In this document: positions 12,156 through 23,457 of the stretch, piece by piece
Layout of the letters: every line of letters begins with the position of its first letter
Position numbering within the stretch: the stretch's first letter is position 1
Assembly (NCBI RefSeq): GCF_000801105.2
Contig: NC_079515.1
Span: forward strand, 1,364,001 to 1,428,000
DNA: 64,000 bases
DNA from: Raphanus sativus
Lineage: Eukaryota; Streptophyta; Magnoliopsida; Brassicales; Brassicaceae
Direction of reading: 5' to 3'
The notes under the pieces: generated by a model
What the model was told of the DNA's origin: nothing
Seen by the model: only the letters and a program-made list of their open reading frames with translations
Database searches by the model: none
Program-made: the position numbers and the translations under genes

Positions 12156-15100
12156 ACCAAAATCAAAATTCAAATCAGACCATTCTACTTCCTCGATTCA
12201 CTCAATGTTTCAACGATTTACACAACATCTAGACTTTTTTTTTGTTTCATTGTTTATTTTGGGAAGATGCAATTAAACCGATGCAGTGTGCCAGTGTCTG
12301 TGATTTTACTCGAAACGGGGAATGCACAAAAGATGCTCGACAGAAGTCCTCAATGGATATATATCGAGAGAAGAGTTGTTCGAGAAGATGCCACGTGGTT
12401 CCATGCTGGTTCCGTCTCTATTTTCACGTGGATCTCACGTGATGCCTCTTGCCGTTATATTGTTTTTCCCTCGCAAAGAAAGTTTACCTTCTACCTGAAG
12501 CAAAACAAAAACCCTAAGAAACCTTGAGAGAGAGAGAGAGAATCGTTTCCGCTACTCTCTTCTTCTCCACCATGGATTCTTCCTTCCTCCAAATCGCTGA
12601 GGAGGATGAGCGGCTCCACAACATCGCACGAGATCACTTCGCTCAAGGAAACCACACGAAGGCCCTGGAGGTACTCGAAGATGCGTATTCAAGGCGCAGG
12701 AAAGATGAAGTTCCAGGAATGTTTCCTTTCCTTCAAGGTACCATCTTGTACCATCTAGCGAGGACAGCAGAGAACAGTGACATCAAGTTCGCATTTTTGT
12801 TGGGTTGTGTTGAACCTTTTACTCAAGATTTAGATATACACACCTTCGCCGCGGATTCACTGTTCGAGATGGCCCAACAGCTTGACTCGGCATTGTTTTA
12901 CAAGAAAGCCGCGAAACTCGCGAGAGAGAGTGTATCTGTTTTGGAATCTTTTGGTGAATTGGACTCGGCCTATCTAGAAACAAAAGATGCGCTTGAGAAA
13001 ATACGCAAGAAGTCAGAGTTAAGGATCATCCTTAGTCGTGCTGGAAAAATCCCCGAGCCACCACTTGAGGAGTCGAAAGAAGCTCGAGACACTACGATTA
13101 GGAGTGTCTCCAACGACGCTGCTGATAAAAGATTTAGGTCGCATTGGGCGAGTATGAGTGTTGAGGCTAAAAAGAACTTTATGAAAGTAAGCATTTCGAA
13201 GCTTAGAAGCTACGTTGAGAGGATTTATGGCGAAAAGGGGAAAGAAGCTTTGGAGGAAGTTCTGGATTCTACAAAGACAAACAAGAAATGGAGATTCTGG
13301 ATGTGTCGAAGTTGCTCACAGAAATTCTTTTATGTGAAGAAGTTCAGGAATCATCTTGAACAGGAACATTGTGCAAAATTTAAACCTTCTAATGGAAAGC
13401 ATATTCCTCAGAGTTTAAATGAAGTGTGGGCTGGTATGATATTGGCTGGAGGTTGGGAACCAGTGGATGCAGTAGCTGCCGCTGAAATGATCAAGACTAG
13501 GCTCGAGTTTGTGAAGGAGTTTGTATATGAGGAAGGATGGTCTATGGACTGGCCTTTAGCTGCAGATGGAAAGCGCAGTAAGTTACTCAAGGAAATCAAA
13601 TTTCGTCTTGTGTCACTTTGGGAGCATAAGGTTCTTCCTTTTACCACTCTAGAATGGATGATGGAGTTTCCGATTCTTGCACAGTTTGAAGTTACCGAGT
13701 CTCTTGCAATCGAGTGTGGCCTAGTGGAAACACCTCAGCGTATCTGCTTTTGGGACTGTCATGAACTCAAACGAATTGTAGATCTTTTCAAACTCATCAA
13801 GTTTAAAAGGGATGATGGTACAAATTTGGTTTGCAGAGCAGTGGAGGGGTTATGTGGTCGTACGAGAGTTAAAGAAAAGATCGAGTTTGACGGTCAGTTT
13901 TCTTCTATGCTTCTGGATAAAAGACTGCTGACAGGCGAGATTTCTCCATTCGATGATGAAGGGACAATAGATGTTTGCAAGCATGACTACTACGCCAAGA
14001 CACATCCTCAGGGTGATGACATCATAACCTGGTTACTTGATCATCCTATGAGAGATGGGAGCTTTGAATTTCCCAGGTCTGTCAGGGCACACAATCTTGA
14101 TATGTGCGTGGCTATTCTGAGATCCATTCACTTCACGTGTAGGGATTTGGCAACCAAATATGTAAAGAAGATGGAGAGATTGAATTACTATAGAGCTCTT
14201 ATTGACGCCAAAAACTTGTGTACGAGCGAAGATGAAAAGAGAAGGATTGCTCCGGAAGGTGAAGGGGACGTCGTATATGCGTCTCTTCTAGGTGACATGT
14301 GTGAAGAGTCCAACGAAATACTATTCGTGTGTGCAGTACGGGATATTCTCGAAGAAGCATCGCAACCCACATTTGATTTCGACGATCTAGAAGCTTGCCT
14401 GGATCTTATACACGGGCATCAAGATCTTAGTGATGATCTAGTGTTAAATTCCATAGAACGTCTGAAAGTTGTGGTCAGCAACAAGGTTCATTCCTGACCT
14501 GAGCTTTCTTTAACCATAGAATAACATACTTAAATTGTTATCCATTGACTTGCAGCTTCTACTAGCCGATTCAAAGATTTTACTGATTGAAAATTCAAGG
14601 ATTAGTTTGCTAAACCAGCTCACCAGGCTTTCTGTTTTTGACTACCGGTCTTATATCCGTAACCTGCTCAAACGGTTCATGAGGGTTGGTGGTTTGAAAT
14701 TTTGGTTTTATAGATAGAGTTTTCATCTTTGCTCTGGTTTTCTCTTTGTATGTACCTTATATTGTGGTTTATGTCTCTTCTTTTAGGAAGAGTTAAATGA
14801 AATGATAAAAATGGACGCCAAAGCCAAGGTAGCTGCAGCAGAAGAAGATCTTTTGTCCAGGGAAAAACAAGAGAAGCAGAAGAAATCAGGGTCAAAGAAG
14901 AAGAAACGTGGAGTCATCAAGGTTATTTCTTCGCTGACTTTTTGATTACTCAGTTGTAAGAATTAAAATAGTCTTCATGGCATCACAGAAAACTTCAACG
15001 AGCACGTCTACTGATATCGAGCAGAATGTCAAACCGTAAGTGCCTCTTCTCTAGATGAAAAATTTGGTCTCGCAAGTTGATAATTTGTTTGAAAGTTTTC

Positions 15101-17255
15101 GCTGAGTACAATGTGTTTCTTACCAATGTTTAGTGAATCTTCTCCACCACTAAAACCCGTGGAAGAAGACTGTGTGGAACCAGCAGATACCCTTTCAGGT
15201 GAACTGGATCGATTGGATATTTCAGCCAACACTGAGAATCAAGAGGAAGCTGCTAAAGGTGACTTTAATTGTATAAAAGCTTCTCATGTGACGAAACTTC
15301 TAAACTACTTTGTTTTGAGATGTATAATTTTTATTTCTTTCACTTGCCATCTTCTTAGATATGCAAAATATGCCTGGAGAAGATTTACTGTCGAAACATA
15401 TGGAGTCAACTCATGTTGCAGCGGCAACCAGATGCAATTTAGCTCTTGACATGACACTGAAGGTAAAGCAGGCACCAACAATTTAGCTCTTGACATAAAA
15501 TTCTAAATTTTGTTTGTTCTCTTCCCTTCCTTATTCTTTTATATACTGTTCTGCTTCTGCAGGCCCTTTGTAAAATTAAAGTTCTTAAAGAGTATTTGGT
15601 GCGCAATCGGCTTCAATTTGCTGAAAACCAGGAAGGACAAGTTCCTTATGCATTACGAGAATTCTTTACCGCTTTTGCCTCGAAGGTGATAAAAGAAGGA
15701 ATGTACAGTTACCTCCTGGGAAACTTACGTGCTTCCCTAGGAGTTCATTCAATGGTTTGTGCAGATAAACGATAAGCTGATAAATTTATTGACTGTTGTG
15801 TTGAATATTCATTCTGATTTCTTTTTTTCCATTTCAGTCAAGGGATGCTGCTGAGCTACTCGTATCCATCCTTGAGTTTTGGCCTTGCTGGAAAACTCCA
15901 GATATAGAAAGCTGCGTAACTCATATTTTTACACTGGAAGAATATGAAAGAATGAGTTGTAGCAAATGCAGAAAGAATCCAAATTATCCAGAGCAGAGTT
16001 CTTATGGCGTTGTTGTGGCTGCAGATTCAATCAGAGACCTGAAGGTATGTTTGATTATTTTACCTCTTTGTATTTCCTACAGGAACTTGTAGTACCCTTA
16101 GAAAATTGTTCTCTGGTTCTATATATACAGTGTGTTTTTGGGAAGATGAAGCTTGAGGACATTCTTAAGTTGATCCGCATGGAAGATAAAATGCTATGCG
16201 ACGCTAAAACAGAAGGCTGTGGAGAGGCAAACTTTGTTCATCACGTTATAAGTAGATGTCCGCCTATCTTCACAATCGGTAAGTTTTGACCATGATCTAT
16301 GATCTTCTCAACTCATTTTATTTGTTATAACGATATGATAAAACAATGTTGGGTGTTTTGTGGGGTTTGCAACATTAGTGTTGATATGGGAGAAGAACGA
16401 AACTGCAAATGAAATTCACGAGACAACAAAGGCTTTGGACTGGGAGATAGATATCAGTAAGCTATACGAAGGCTTGGAACCAAACACAAAGTACCGGCTT
16501 GTGTCAATGGTAAAATCAGAAAAACAAAGTCACAAATGTTTGTCTTATTGTTTCTTGGTTAGAGTCTCAGAATATGTAAATGCAGGTTGGTTGTGGTGAA
16601 GAAGAAGAATACCTCTGCCTAGCTTTTAAAAAGAACCGGTGGGTCAGTTACAGACATGAAGCTTTAGCCAAAAAGGTAAGACATAAACATTTTGAAATGT
16701 GGACTTAAGACAATATTGATATACGTGTGTGGTGATGATGCAACAGGTTGTTGGTGGCTGGAAGAATATGGTCAGATTCTGTGAAGAAAGGAAGGTTCGG
16801 CCAGAGATTTTATTCTATGAAGCTGTTGAATCACCTAACAAGTGACGAAAGTTGAATCAAATAGGAATGTGAAGGAAGTTTTATTCATACGTTTATCAAC
16901 TCATTTACTTTTTCAAACTTTTCAAACCAAACGTTTACACACACCAAAAGGGAAAAGAAAATTATACACAACTCTTTTTTTGTTTGTGTTCTCAAGTCGC
17001 AGAATGACTAAACGTTTCGTCTACAGCACTAAGATTCACTACTTTATTGCTGTTATACTTCTTCTTCGTGCTGTCTCCTTCTCCGCCGCTCCCACCGCCG
17101 CAAGTAATCGAAATCTCACACCCAAACACGTTTCCAAAACACGAGAACAACCCTTTCTTACCTTCGCCGTTTCTCCTGCGTTGCTTCTCCTTTCTCCGTC
17201 TCCTCCTCCTTCTCTGCCTCCTCCCTCCTCCTCCTTTCCCGCTAGAATCATCGCT
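12156..17255 (+). repeat. Tandem direct duplication, copy 2 (about 5.1 kb)
   Basis: Partner of 7060-12155. It holds the second DUF627/629 gene and runs into the C-terminal part of the intact C2 gene. Because the C2 gene is whole here and truncated at 12 kb, the right end of this copy is the original arrangement, and the junction near 12155 is the new one. Confidence 0.85.
12572..16845 (+). CDS. DUF627/DUF629 ubiquitin carboxyl-terminal hydrolase-related protein, copy 2
   Basis: Exons: 12572-14485, 14556-14684, 14787-14921, 14989-15035, 15134-15258, 15359-15462, 15563-15754, 15838-16044, 16131-16278, 16379-16509, 16586-16675, 16747-16845; 1106 residues, all joins in frame. Same layout as copy 1: DUF627, DUF629 with the C2H2 finger, Lys-rich linker, USP-like C-terminus with the single Cys in the sequence ATRCNLALDM. 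Differences are mostly substitutions, one residue lost in exon 7 (ASLGVHSM) and a shorter C-terminus ending SPNK. The ATG at 12572 matches that of copy 1; the open frame continues upstream through the GA-repeat leader but has no upstream ATG. Every exon is intact, so both copies look functional at sequence level. Confidence 0.9.
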
Positions 17256-18158
17256 CGAGCCAGCCGCTTCAACCGCTCTACCCGCGCTATTTTTCTCCGC
17301 TCTCCACCTCTCGACTCTATGCTCAATCCCTTCCGTCTTCCCTTCGAGTATCGAACTCGCATCCTCCTTCCCCGCAACCGCTTTAACCGTTGTTTTCTGT
17401 CTGTTATAAAGCCCCTGAGCAATCGCAGCCGCGACTACAGACGCAGACGGTCCAATATCAGAGCTGCAAAGCGAACCATTCACCATACTATCCACACCAC
17501 CACCACCACCTCCTCCACCACTACCACCACCTCCTCCTCCATTAACAACCCCTGTTCTCACCCCGTAATCATTCGTTGACGTCGTTAAATCCGTCTGATC
17601 GCTATTCGTGCGACGATGCATCATCTTCTTCGCGTCATCTCTCTTACTATTATCTCTCCGATGACTTCCATCGAAAACCTCGATCGACAACGGCATGCTC
17701 CTCTGACCGCCGTCGAGAAGCGCCACGCCTAACCGCAAGAACCCCTGGAGCCTCCCGGAAGGACGGCGGATCTGAAGCGTCACCAGCCTCATGTTGTTGT
17801 TCCCGCCGCCGCCGTCGTCTCCGTCGCCGAAACCGGACCAGGGAGCGAAAAGGTCGCTGAGGAGAACGTTCACGGTGCCGACGAGCGCGTCCTTGGCCCA
17901 GGCCGCCGCGTATATCTCGATGACGATGGACGACGCGTCGACGTCGAGGATCTTGTCGTCGACGCGGAACACGAACTTCTCGTTCCAGATGGGGTTGGCT
18001 CGGTTTTCTTGGTCCACACGCGTCGTGAGTTTTCTCATGGGGTCGGTGTTGATCCACGCGACGGAGTACGTTTTCATGTTTCTCGAGATCGGGGCGAGGT
18101 CTTGCGCTGAGATTAAGTTAATTTCGAGAACAGGACATGCGAATTTGAGCCGAACCAT
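16992..18158 (-). CDS. C2-domain (CaLB / SRC2-like) protein
   Basis: Single exon, 388 residues. Residues 1 to about 115 form a C2 domain: LEINLISAQDL, then TYSVAWINTDP, NPIWNEKFVFRVDD, a variable loop and GTVNVLLSDL. Such domains bind membrane lipids, some with Ca2+; here several Asp positions of the usual Ca2+ loops appear changed, so Ca2+ dependence is uncertain. The second half is low complexity: a Gly/Ser run near 210-225, a strongly basic Arg/Lys run near 320-340, then a Cys-containing tail (LFSCFGNVFGCE). It corresponds by position to At3g04360 (from memory). Its last 70 or so codons were copied in the tandem duplication. The high GC content creates long open frames in other registers; these are shadows. 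Confidence 0.88.
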   Translation of the reverse strand: MVRLKFACPVLEINLISAQDLAPISRNMKTYSVAWINTDPMRKLTTRVDQENRANPIWNEKFVFRVDDKILDVDASSIVIEIYAAAWAKDALVGTVNVLLSDLFAPWSGFGDGDDGGGGNNNMRLVTLQIRRPSGRLQGFLRLGVALLDGGQRSMPLSIEVFDGSHRRDNSKRDDAKKMMHRRTNSDQTDLTTSTNDYGVRTGVVNGGGGGGSGGGGGGGGVDSMVNGSLCSSDIGPSASVVAAAIAQGLYNRQKTTVKAVAGKEDASSILEGKTEGIEHRVERWRAEKNSAGRAVEAAGSSDDSSGKGGGGRRQRRRRRRRKEKQRRRNGEGKKGLFSCFGNVFGCEISITCGGGSGGEGDSTKKKYNSNKVVNLSAVDETFSHSAT

Positions 18159-19364
18159 GTTTATTTATTTTATTTTATTTGTTGTGTTCTAAAAACCTAA
18201 ATGGATTCGTTTAATCTTTTCGCGAGAAGCGTGGGATGCAAGAAAGGGTTAGCTTTCTTGTGTGTTTCACTCGTGTCTCGTGGAATGATTATACGATCAA
18301 GTTGAGAAGAGATTGAGAAGGAGAATAAAAAGGAAGGAACGAAGAAGCGTGAGATTAGGGAGAAGCTGGTGGTTTTTAGACATGATAAGAACTCGACCGT
18401 TGGTTTTTTTTTCTTAAACGTATTGTTTTTCAACGGAAGATTGGTTATAAAAAAAGCTGGAGACAGATTGTTTTAAGAGTTTTTGACTTTTTGTTGTAAT
18501 GAAAAACAGAAGATCTTTCTGACAAAAGAGAAGAAGTTTCTGTCATAGCGAATTAACGAAAGAATAGGGTTTTGTTATCTCTTCAGGCTCTTTATATTTT
18601 CTTTTGTAATTTTAGATTATTTTATAATTTATAATGAAGAAATTCTAGGGTTTTTTCTTGTATACATATCTTTGCTTGCCTCTTTTATAAGCTTTGGGTT
18701 CAAGTTTCGGCTTGAATATTGTGACTGAGTCGTGTGTTTATTTGCCGTATATTGATCCCGAATCCTTTTACTAGATTCTTTTTTTTTTTCCTTTTACTAG
18801 ATTCAGTCTAGGCCTTTTTCTTTATTTTACGTAATTTCATGTTCATGAAAAGTCAAATAAATTTTTAAATGGTGTTGTTGATTACAAGCTAGGTAATTTT
18901 AACTAAAAATAAGAAAAATATAAACTAATACTAATAAGTAAATTTTAACTACAAGTTAATTAATAAGTAAAATTTGACTAATAAGTAAAATTTGAAAATT
19001 TAACTTTTATTAGTAACGATGAGTTAAAGTTATTAATTTAACTTTTTATTATGAATTTTGCTAATTAGTTAACTAACAAAAGTTAAATTTTCAAAGCCTT
19101 GACTAATACGTAAAATTTAACTTAAAACTAATCGGAAACGGAAAAAGTAAACATTTTTTCCCTTTTCGTAAACCTAATTTCCCCATCCTCGTATATAAGC
19201 AAACAAACCCCACGCCTCTCTCTCTCTCTCTCTCTCGTCTTGTGATTGATATGTTTGTGTTTTCTTATTTGGGACCAAGAACTACAAGCTCTTCCATCAC
19301 ACGCATCTTCAAACCCGAGACTCCTCCTCCTATCTCTGACCACTTCCATTGACATAACTCAAAG
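18159..19364. promoter_or_regulatory. Intergenic region: C2-gene 5' flank, AT-rich foldback, eIF5 promoter
   Basis: The left part is the leader and promoter of the minus-strand C2 gene. The middle (18880-19130) is very AT-rich with repeated TAAGTAAAATTT motifs. The right part is the eIF5 promoter: a good TATA box (TATATAAG, 19192-19199) and a CT run in the leader at 19216-19236, common in highly expressed plant genes. No further gene is visible. Confidence 0.6.
18991..19095. repeat. Inverted repeat (18-nt arms), possible MITE remnant
   Basis: TTTGAAAATTTAACTTTT at 18991-19008 is the exact reverse complement of 19078-19095, with a loop of about 69 bp. The block is AT-rich and has no coding potential. 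It could be a small foldback transposon or simply chance in AT-rich DNA; 18 of 18 matching bases favours a real structure. Confidence 0.5.
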
Positions 19365-20564
19365 ATGGCGCTGGAGAATATTAACATTGGTGCTTCCAAC
19401 CGTAACGATGCCTATTACAGGTACAAGATGCCTATGATGGTTACCAAGACTGAAGGCAAAGGTAACGGCATCAAGACCAACATTGTCAACAACGTCGAAA
19501 TTGCAAAGGCCTTGGGGAGACCTGCTTCTTACACTACCAAGTACTTTGGTTACCAGCTTGGTGCTCAGTCCAAGTTTGATGAGAAGACTGAGACTTCGCT
19601 TGTGAATGGATCTCACAGCACGTCTAGTCTTGCTTGTATTCTGGAGGCTTTTATTAAGAGGTATGTTCAGTGTTATGGGTGTGGGAACCCTGAGACTGAG
19701 ATTGTTATTACAAAGAGTCAGATGGTGAATCTCAAGTGTGCTGCTTGTGGGTATATCTCTGTGTGTGACGTAAGGGATAAAATGACTACGTTTATTCTGA
19801 AAAACCCACCGAAGGAGGCGAAGAAGGATAAGAAAGCTTTGATGAGGAGAGCTGAGAAGGAGAGGCTTAAAGAAGGTGAAGCAGCTGATGAGGCCCAGAA
19901 AAAGCTTAAGAAGAAAGCACCTTCTAACGGGAAGGAGGTGGATGATGATGGTGATGATGATGATGATGAAGATGATGATGATGATGGTATTGAGTGGCAA
20001 ACGGATACTTCTAGAGAAGCTGCTGAGGAAAGAATGAAGGAACAGTTGAGTGCTGCTGCTGCTGAGATGGTGATGCTCTCTGTAAAAAAAGAAGAGGAGA
20101 AGAGTACTCTCATGGAGGAGATGAAAGAGTATCTGAAGAAAGGTTTACCTATAAGCCAGCTCAAAACGTTCATCTCCTCTCTCTCTCAGCCTCCTCAAGA
20201 TGTCATGGACGCACTTTTCAGCGCTCTCTTTGATGGTACTGCGGGCAAAGAATTTCTCAAACGAGTTATGAAGAAGAAGAAGTACTTAGTGGCTGCAACG
20301 CAAGGGGAAGAAGGATCACAGATGCATCTGCTCAACTCTATAGGATCATTCTGTGGAAAGAGTGGAAACGAAGAGGCTGCTAAAGAGGTGACTCCGGTTC
20401 TTGTGGCATTGTACGACGAAGACATTGTTGAGGAAGACTTTGTGCTGGAATGGTACCAAAGGGGTTCGAGCGGAGTGGACAAGAACTCTCCTCTTTGGGA
20501 GAATGTTAAGCCTTTTGTGGTGTGGCTACAGAGCGCTGAGTCCGAGTCCGAAGGGGAGGATTGA
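19365..20564 (+). CDS. EIF5: Translation initiation factor eIF5 (GTPase-activating protein for eIF2)
   Basis: Intronless, 399 residues. The N-terminal domain has YYRYKMP, whose Arg19 corresponds to the yeast eIF5 GAP arginine (Arg15), and GNGIKTNIVN. A zinc ribbon follows (CYGCGNPETE and KCAACGY). The middle is charged, with a Lys-rich segment and a long Asp run near residue 190. The C-terminal W2/HEAT domain ends in the usual aromatic-acidic block (EEDFVLEWYQRG, PFVVWLQSAE). eIF5 stimulates GTP hydrolysis by eIF2 at start-codon recognition, in the cytosol. From memory, Arabidopsis eIF5 genes are on chromosome 1, so this copy is out of place and may have moved by retroposition or DNA transposition. 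A TATA box and CT-rich leader lie upstream. Confidence 0.96.
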   Translation: MALENINIGASNRNDAYYRYKMPMMVTKTEGKGNGIKTNIVNNVEIAKALGRPASYTTKYFGYQLGAQSKFDEKTETSLVNGSHSTSSLACILEAFIKRYVQCYGCGNPETEIVITKSQMVNLKCAACGYISVCDVRDKMTTFILKNPPKEAKKDKKALMRRAEKERLKEGEAADEAQKKLKKKAPSNGKEVDDDGDDDDDEDDDDDGIEWQTDTSREAAEERMKEQLSAAAAEMVMLSVKKEEEKSTLMEEMKEYLKKGLPISQLKTFISSLSQPPQDVMDALFSALFDGTAGKEFLKRVMKKKKYLVAATQGEEGSQMHLLNSIGSFCGKSGNEEAAKEVTPVLVALYDEDIVEEDFVLEWYQRGSSGVDKNSPLWENVKPFVVWLQSAESESEGED

Positions 20565-21522
20565 GAGTTTCTTTTACACTTTGACTGTTTTTTTATTTAT
20601 GTTATTTTGGTTTTCAGTATTCTCAGATTCTTTTGACTAATCTAAAAGCATTGTCTGACTTTTATTATTATATAATTTTGCAAGTGGGTTGTTGGAACTA
20701 ATTTTTTTTTTGTTTCTTCTTGCTTTGTTTGGTTCTTGCATTGTTGGTACTTGGTTCTAATGATTATGGTGTTAATTGTGTGTTTGTGGGATTTGGTATT
20801 GGTCTAGGGAGGGGGTCTTAGTGCAATCTCGATGCAGAGATCTTTGCTAAACAATCAATACTAACTTTAAGCTCAAACATTAATCGATACTATAACATTT
20901 TCAACAGAGCTCACAGAAGACCTCTGGTTTTCTATGCTTCCAGGCATGGCATTCGAGTTTGGGTCGGATTTTCGGGTATTTTGTATTGGGGTCTAGTTAT
21001 AAGTAACAAAGATTGTGCCATTATGATATAAATCATGTACAGGTTATACAATTTACAGTATATAGAACATGTTATTATTGGTCTAAATACTGACTAAAAC
21101 TTACAAGAGATGTCCCCTAGTAGTAACCGTGTATAGGTTTACCATCTTGGTAGGTCAGTTTAGTTGAGCGGGAGACTGTACAAGTTATTAATTCTTTCAG
21201 ACCGATGAGAAGTTTATTAGATAAGAGTGAGGCTAGAAAATAAAACATTGTCCTATCTGAAAACATTTGTAGTCGAATTTCATTTTAAATCAGTCTAAAT
21301 TCAAAACCTGGTAATAATATACTACGTCTATGATCATGAAACGTTCGAGTGTTTTTTAAGTCTCACGTGTACTTGACCTCACAAGTCACAACCAAATGAT
21401 ACAAATAAATAGTCAAGTAGACATATATGATATATGTAGGTTTTAATTCTAAACCACCACAATATACATCTCCATTCACCAATATATAACTTATAATCTT
21501 TCCCTCTCGATATGTCTCAAAT
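20565..21522. other. Intergenic region, eIF5 3' flank and PDLP4 promoter
   Basis: T-rich eIF5 3' flank, then AT-rich sequence with no gene or clear repeat. A TATA-like ATATATAACTT at 21481-21491 lies about 35 bp upstream of the PDLP4-like start codon. Confidence 0.4.
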
Positions 21523-23457
21523 ATGGTTGTTCACTTGATCTCTGCTATATTCGCACGAACCCTAACCCTAATCGTTATCTTTCTTCCCTCTCTCATTAAC
21601 ACATCCCAATTGGATTACGACGCTCTAGTGTTCAGTCAATGTGATTCATCAGACACAAATATCCTCCAAAAGACAACAACCACAAAAGATCCAAATTACT
21701 CTAATCATAATTTCTTTCTTCGTGCACAAGCTCTTTATTCTTTCTTACGCAAACTCGAGTCAGAATCCTCTCGAGCGAAGTTCTTTAAGACTCTAGCTGG
21801 TAACGAAGAACATGCGGTCTCGGGATGGTTCCAATGCAGAGAAGATTATCCGAGTGAGATATGTCATAGATGTGTTAGTGAGCTTCGTGATATTTCGTCT
21901 AGATTGTGTGGAAATGCTACGTCAGCTCGTATTCATCTCCGAGGATGTCAAATGGTGTACGAAATCGAACTCGTCGATGCCCCTACTGCTCGTAAGTATT
22001 ACTTTGTATGTTTTATAACTTTATCTGGTGTAAAAATTAAATTAAAGAGATAAATGATATACTAATGTGCAAACCTCATATATAGTACTTTCTAGTTTCT
22101 TTCACAAAAATAACATCTAAAAACAAAAAAATTCCCAAAATTATATTTATTAATCAATAAAAACACTAAATTATCCTACATTCTAAACCTGGAAGTTTAA
22201 TCTTACCCCTTAAATACTAAACCATAAACTCAAATATATAAACATATATTTTATTTTAATAAATGTTATTTTGGAGATTTTTTCGTGTGTTCTTTTGGAA
22301 CAAAATTTGATTCAGTACTATTTGAAGATATTAATCTATATCGATTGCGAATTTGCTAAGAAATAGACCAAAACGCAAAGGTTTATGATGCACCCCAACT
22401 TTGTGTAGAGATATTTTTCCCCAGCACGATCTAATTTACTTTTTTTTTTTTCATTCTTGGAGAAGCTAATAATCATCATAACTACAAGTTACTGGAAACA
22501 CCGGAACGCGGTCTCATCCACAAGATATGTGACGGAGCTACGGCGGAGACGTTCGCCGGATTCGAAGAGATGAGAACGGAGGCACTCACTGCTGCCGAAA
22601 CAGGAGTCGTTGACGGGCACGGGTTCTACGAGGAAAGCTACAAGCTCCTCCACGTTGTGGCTCAGTGCGACGGCCACGTTGAAGCCTGTGATTGCGGCGA
22701 GTGCGTCAGTGCGGCCGCGGCAGCAGCGGCAGAAGAGTGTCCGTGGTCTATCGCCGGCCAAATATACTTGGAAGGGTGCTACGTTGGGTATACGTATTAC
22801 CCGCATGAACATCCCGGTGGATCATACCACGGTACGTATGCATGCGTTTACGAATGCAAATACGTCTCGACACATCTTCACCTATTTAAATATAAATGTT
22901 TACCAAAAACGATTTTTTTTTTATTTATAAACTGATTAGTAAATTTATAATCAAACAAATAAAAAGTATACTCAAACTTTAGTATAACCAAACCGAGTCA
23001 ACAAAGATTATGTGCCATATAGAGTCAATACATTCATTATATATTTGTAATAGCTGTTTTTAAGTCAAACCGAACGTAGATAATCAAACAAATACAAGTT
23101 GGTAAGAAACTAATTAGTTTTTGGCAGAGGAAGTGGGAAAAGCAAGCACGGGGAAGTCGTTGGCGATAGTTGTAGGAGGAGTCGCGGCTTTGGTCTTCGT
23201 TGCTATTTTCTTCTTGTTCCTCGAGAGCTTGCGTAGAAAAGGAGATGGTACGTTTAATCTTATTACTTTTCTTTTAATTCAAGTTTATCTAATATAGAGA
23301 TTTACTAGAAGTTTAACAATATGTATAAAGTTGATTCAATATGCCCAAAAGAAAGTAAATGATGACTGCTATGAATTAGCTAGTTACCTATATATAAATG
23401 AGTCGAGTAATTAAAATAATATAAAGCAGTATTCAAATTTGCATTGCAGATTGTTGA
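21523..23457 (+). CDS. PDLP4: Plasmodesmata-located protein (DUF26 pair, PDLP4-like)
   Basis: Exons: 21523-21991, 22463-22831, 23128-23247, 23450-23457; 321 residues. A hydrophobic signal peptide (LTLIVIFLPSL) is followed by two DUF26 (Gnk2-like) ectodomains. The first carries CREDYPSEICHRC, matching C-x8-C-x2-C. The second carries CDGHVEACDCGEC with downstream Cys. A single transmembrane helix near the end (LAIVVGGVAALVFVAIFFLF) precedes a very short cytoplasmic tail, RRKGDDC. This is the standard PDLP build; these proteins sit at plasmodesmata and control callose and cell-to-cell traffic. The last coding exon has only 8 nt. Exon 2 has two in-frame acceptors three bases apart. Upstream intron sequence is AT-rich. 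It matches At3g04370 in position (from memory). Confidence 0.88.

Noticed and set aside
12524..12571. In-frame upstream extension of the second DUF627 protein
   Set aside because: It begins at a TTG inside a GA repeat, with no ATG; the leader is shared with copy 1, where the ATG is at the MDSSFLQ position.
16842..17579. 245-codon plus-strand open frame
   Set aside because: It is antisense to the C2 gene, whose frame encodes a recognisable domain. The product is low-complexity Ser/Thr/Arg with no domain.
19718..20173. Ser-rich minus-strand frame
   Set aside because: Mirror of the Asp/Lys-rich part of eIF5.
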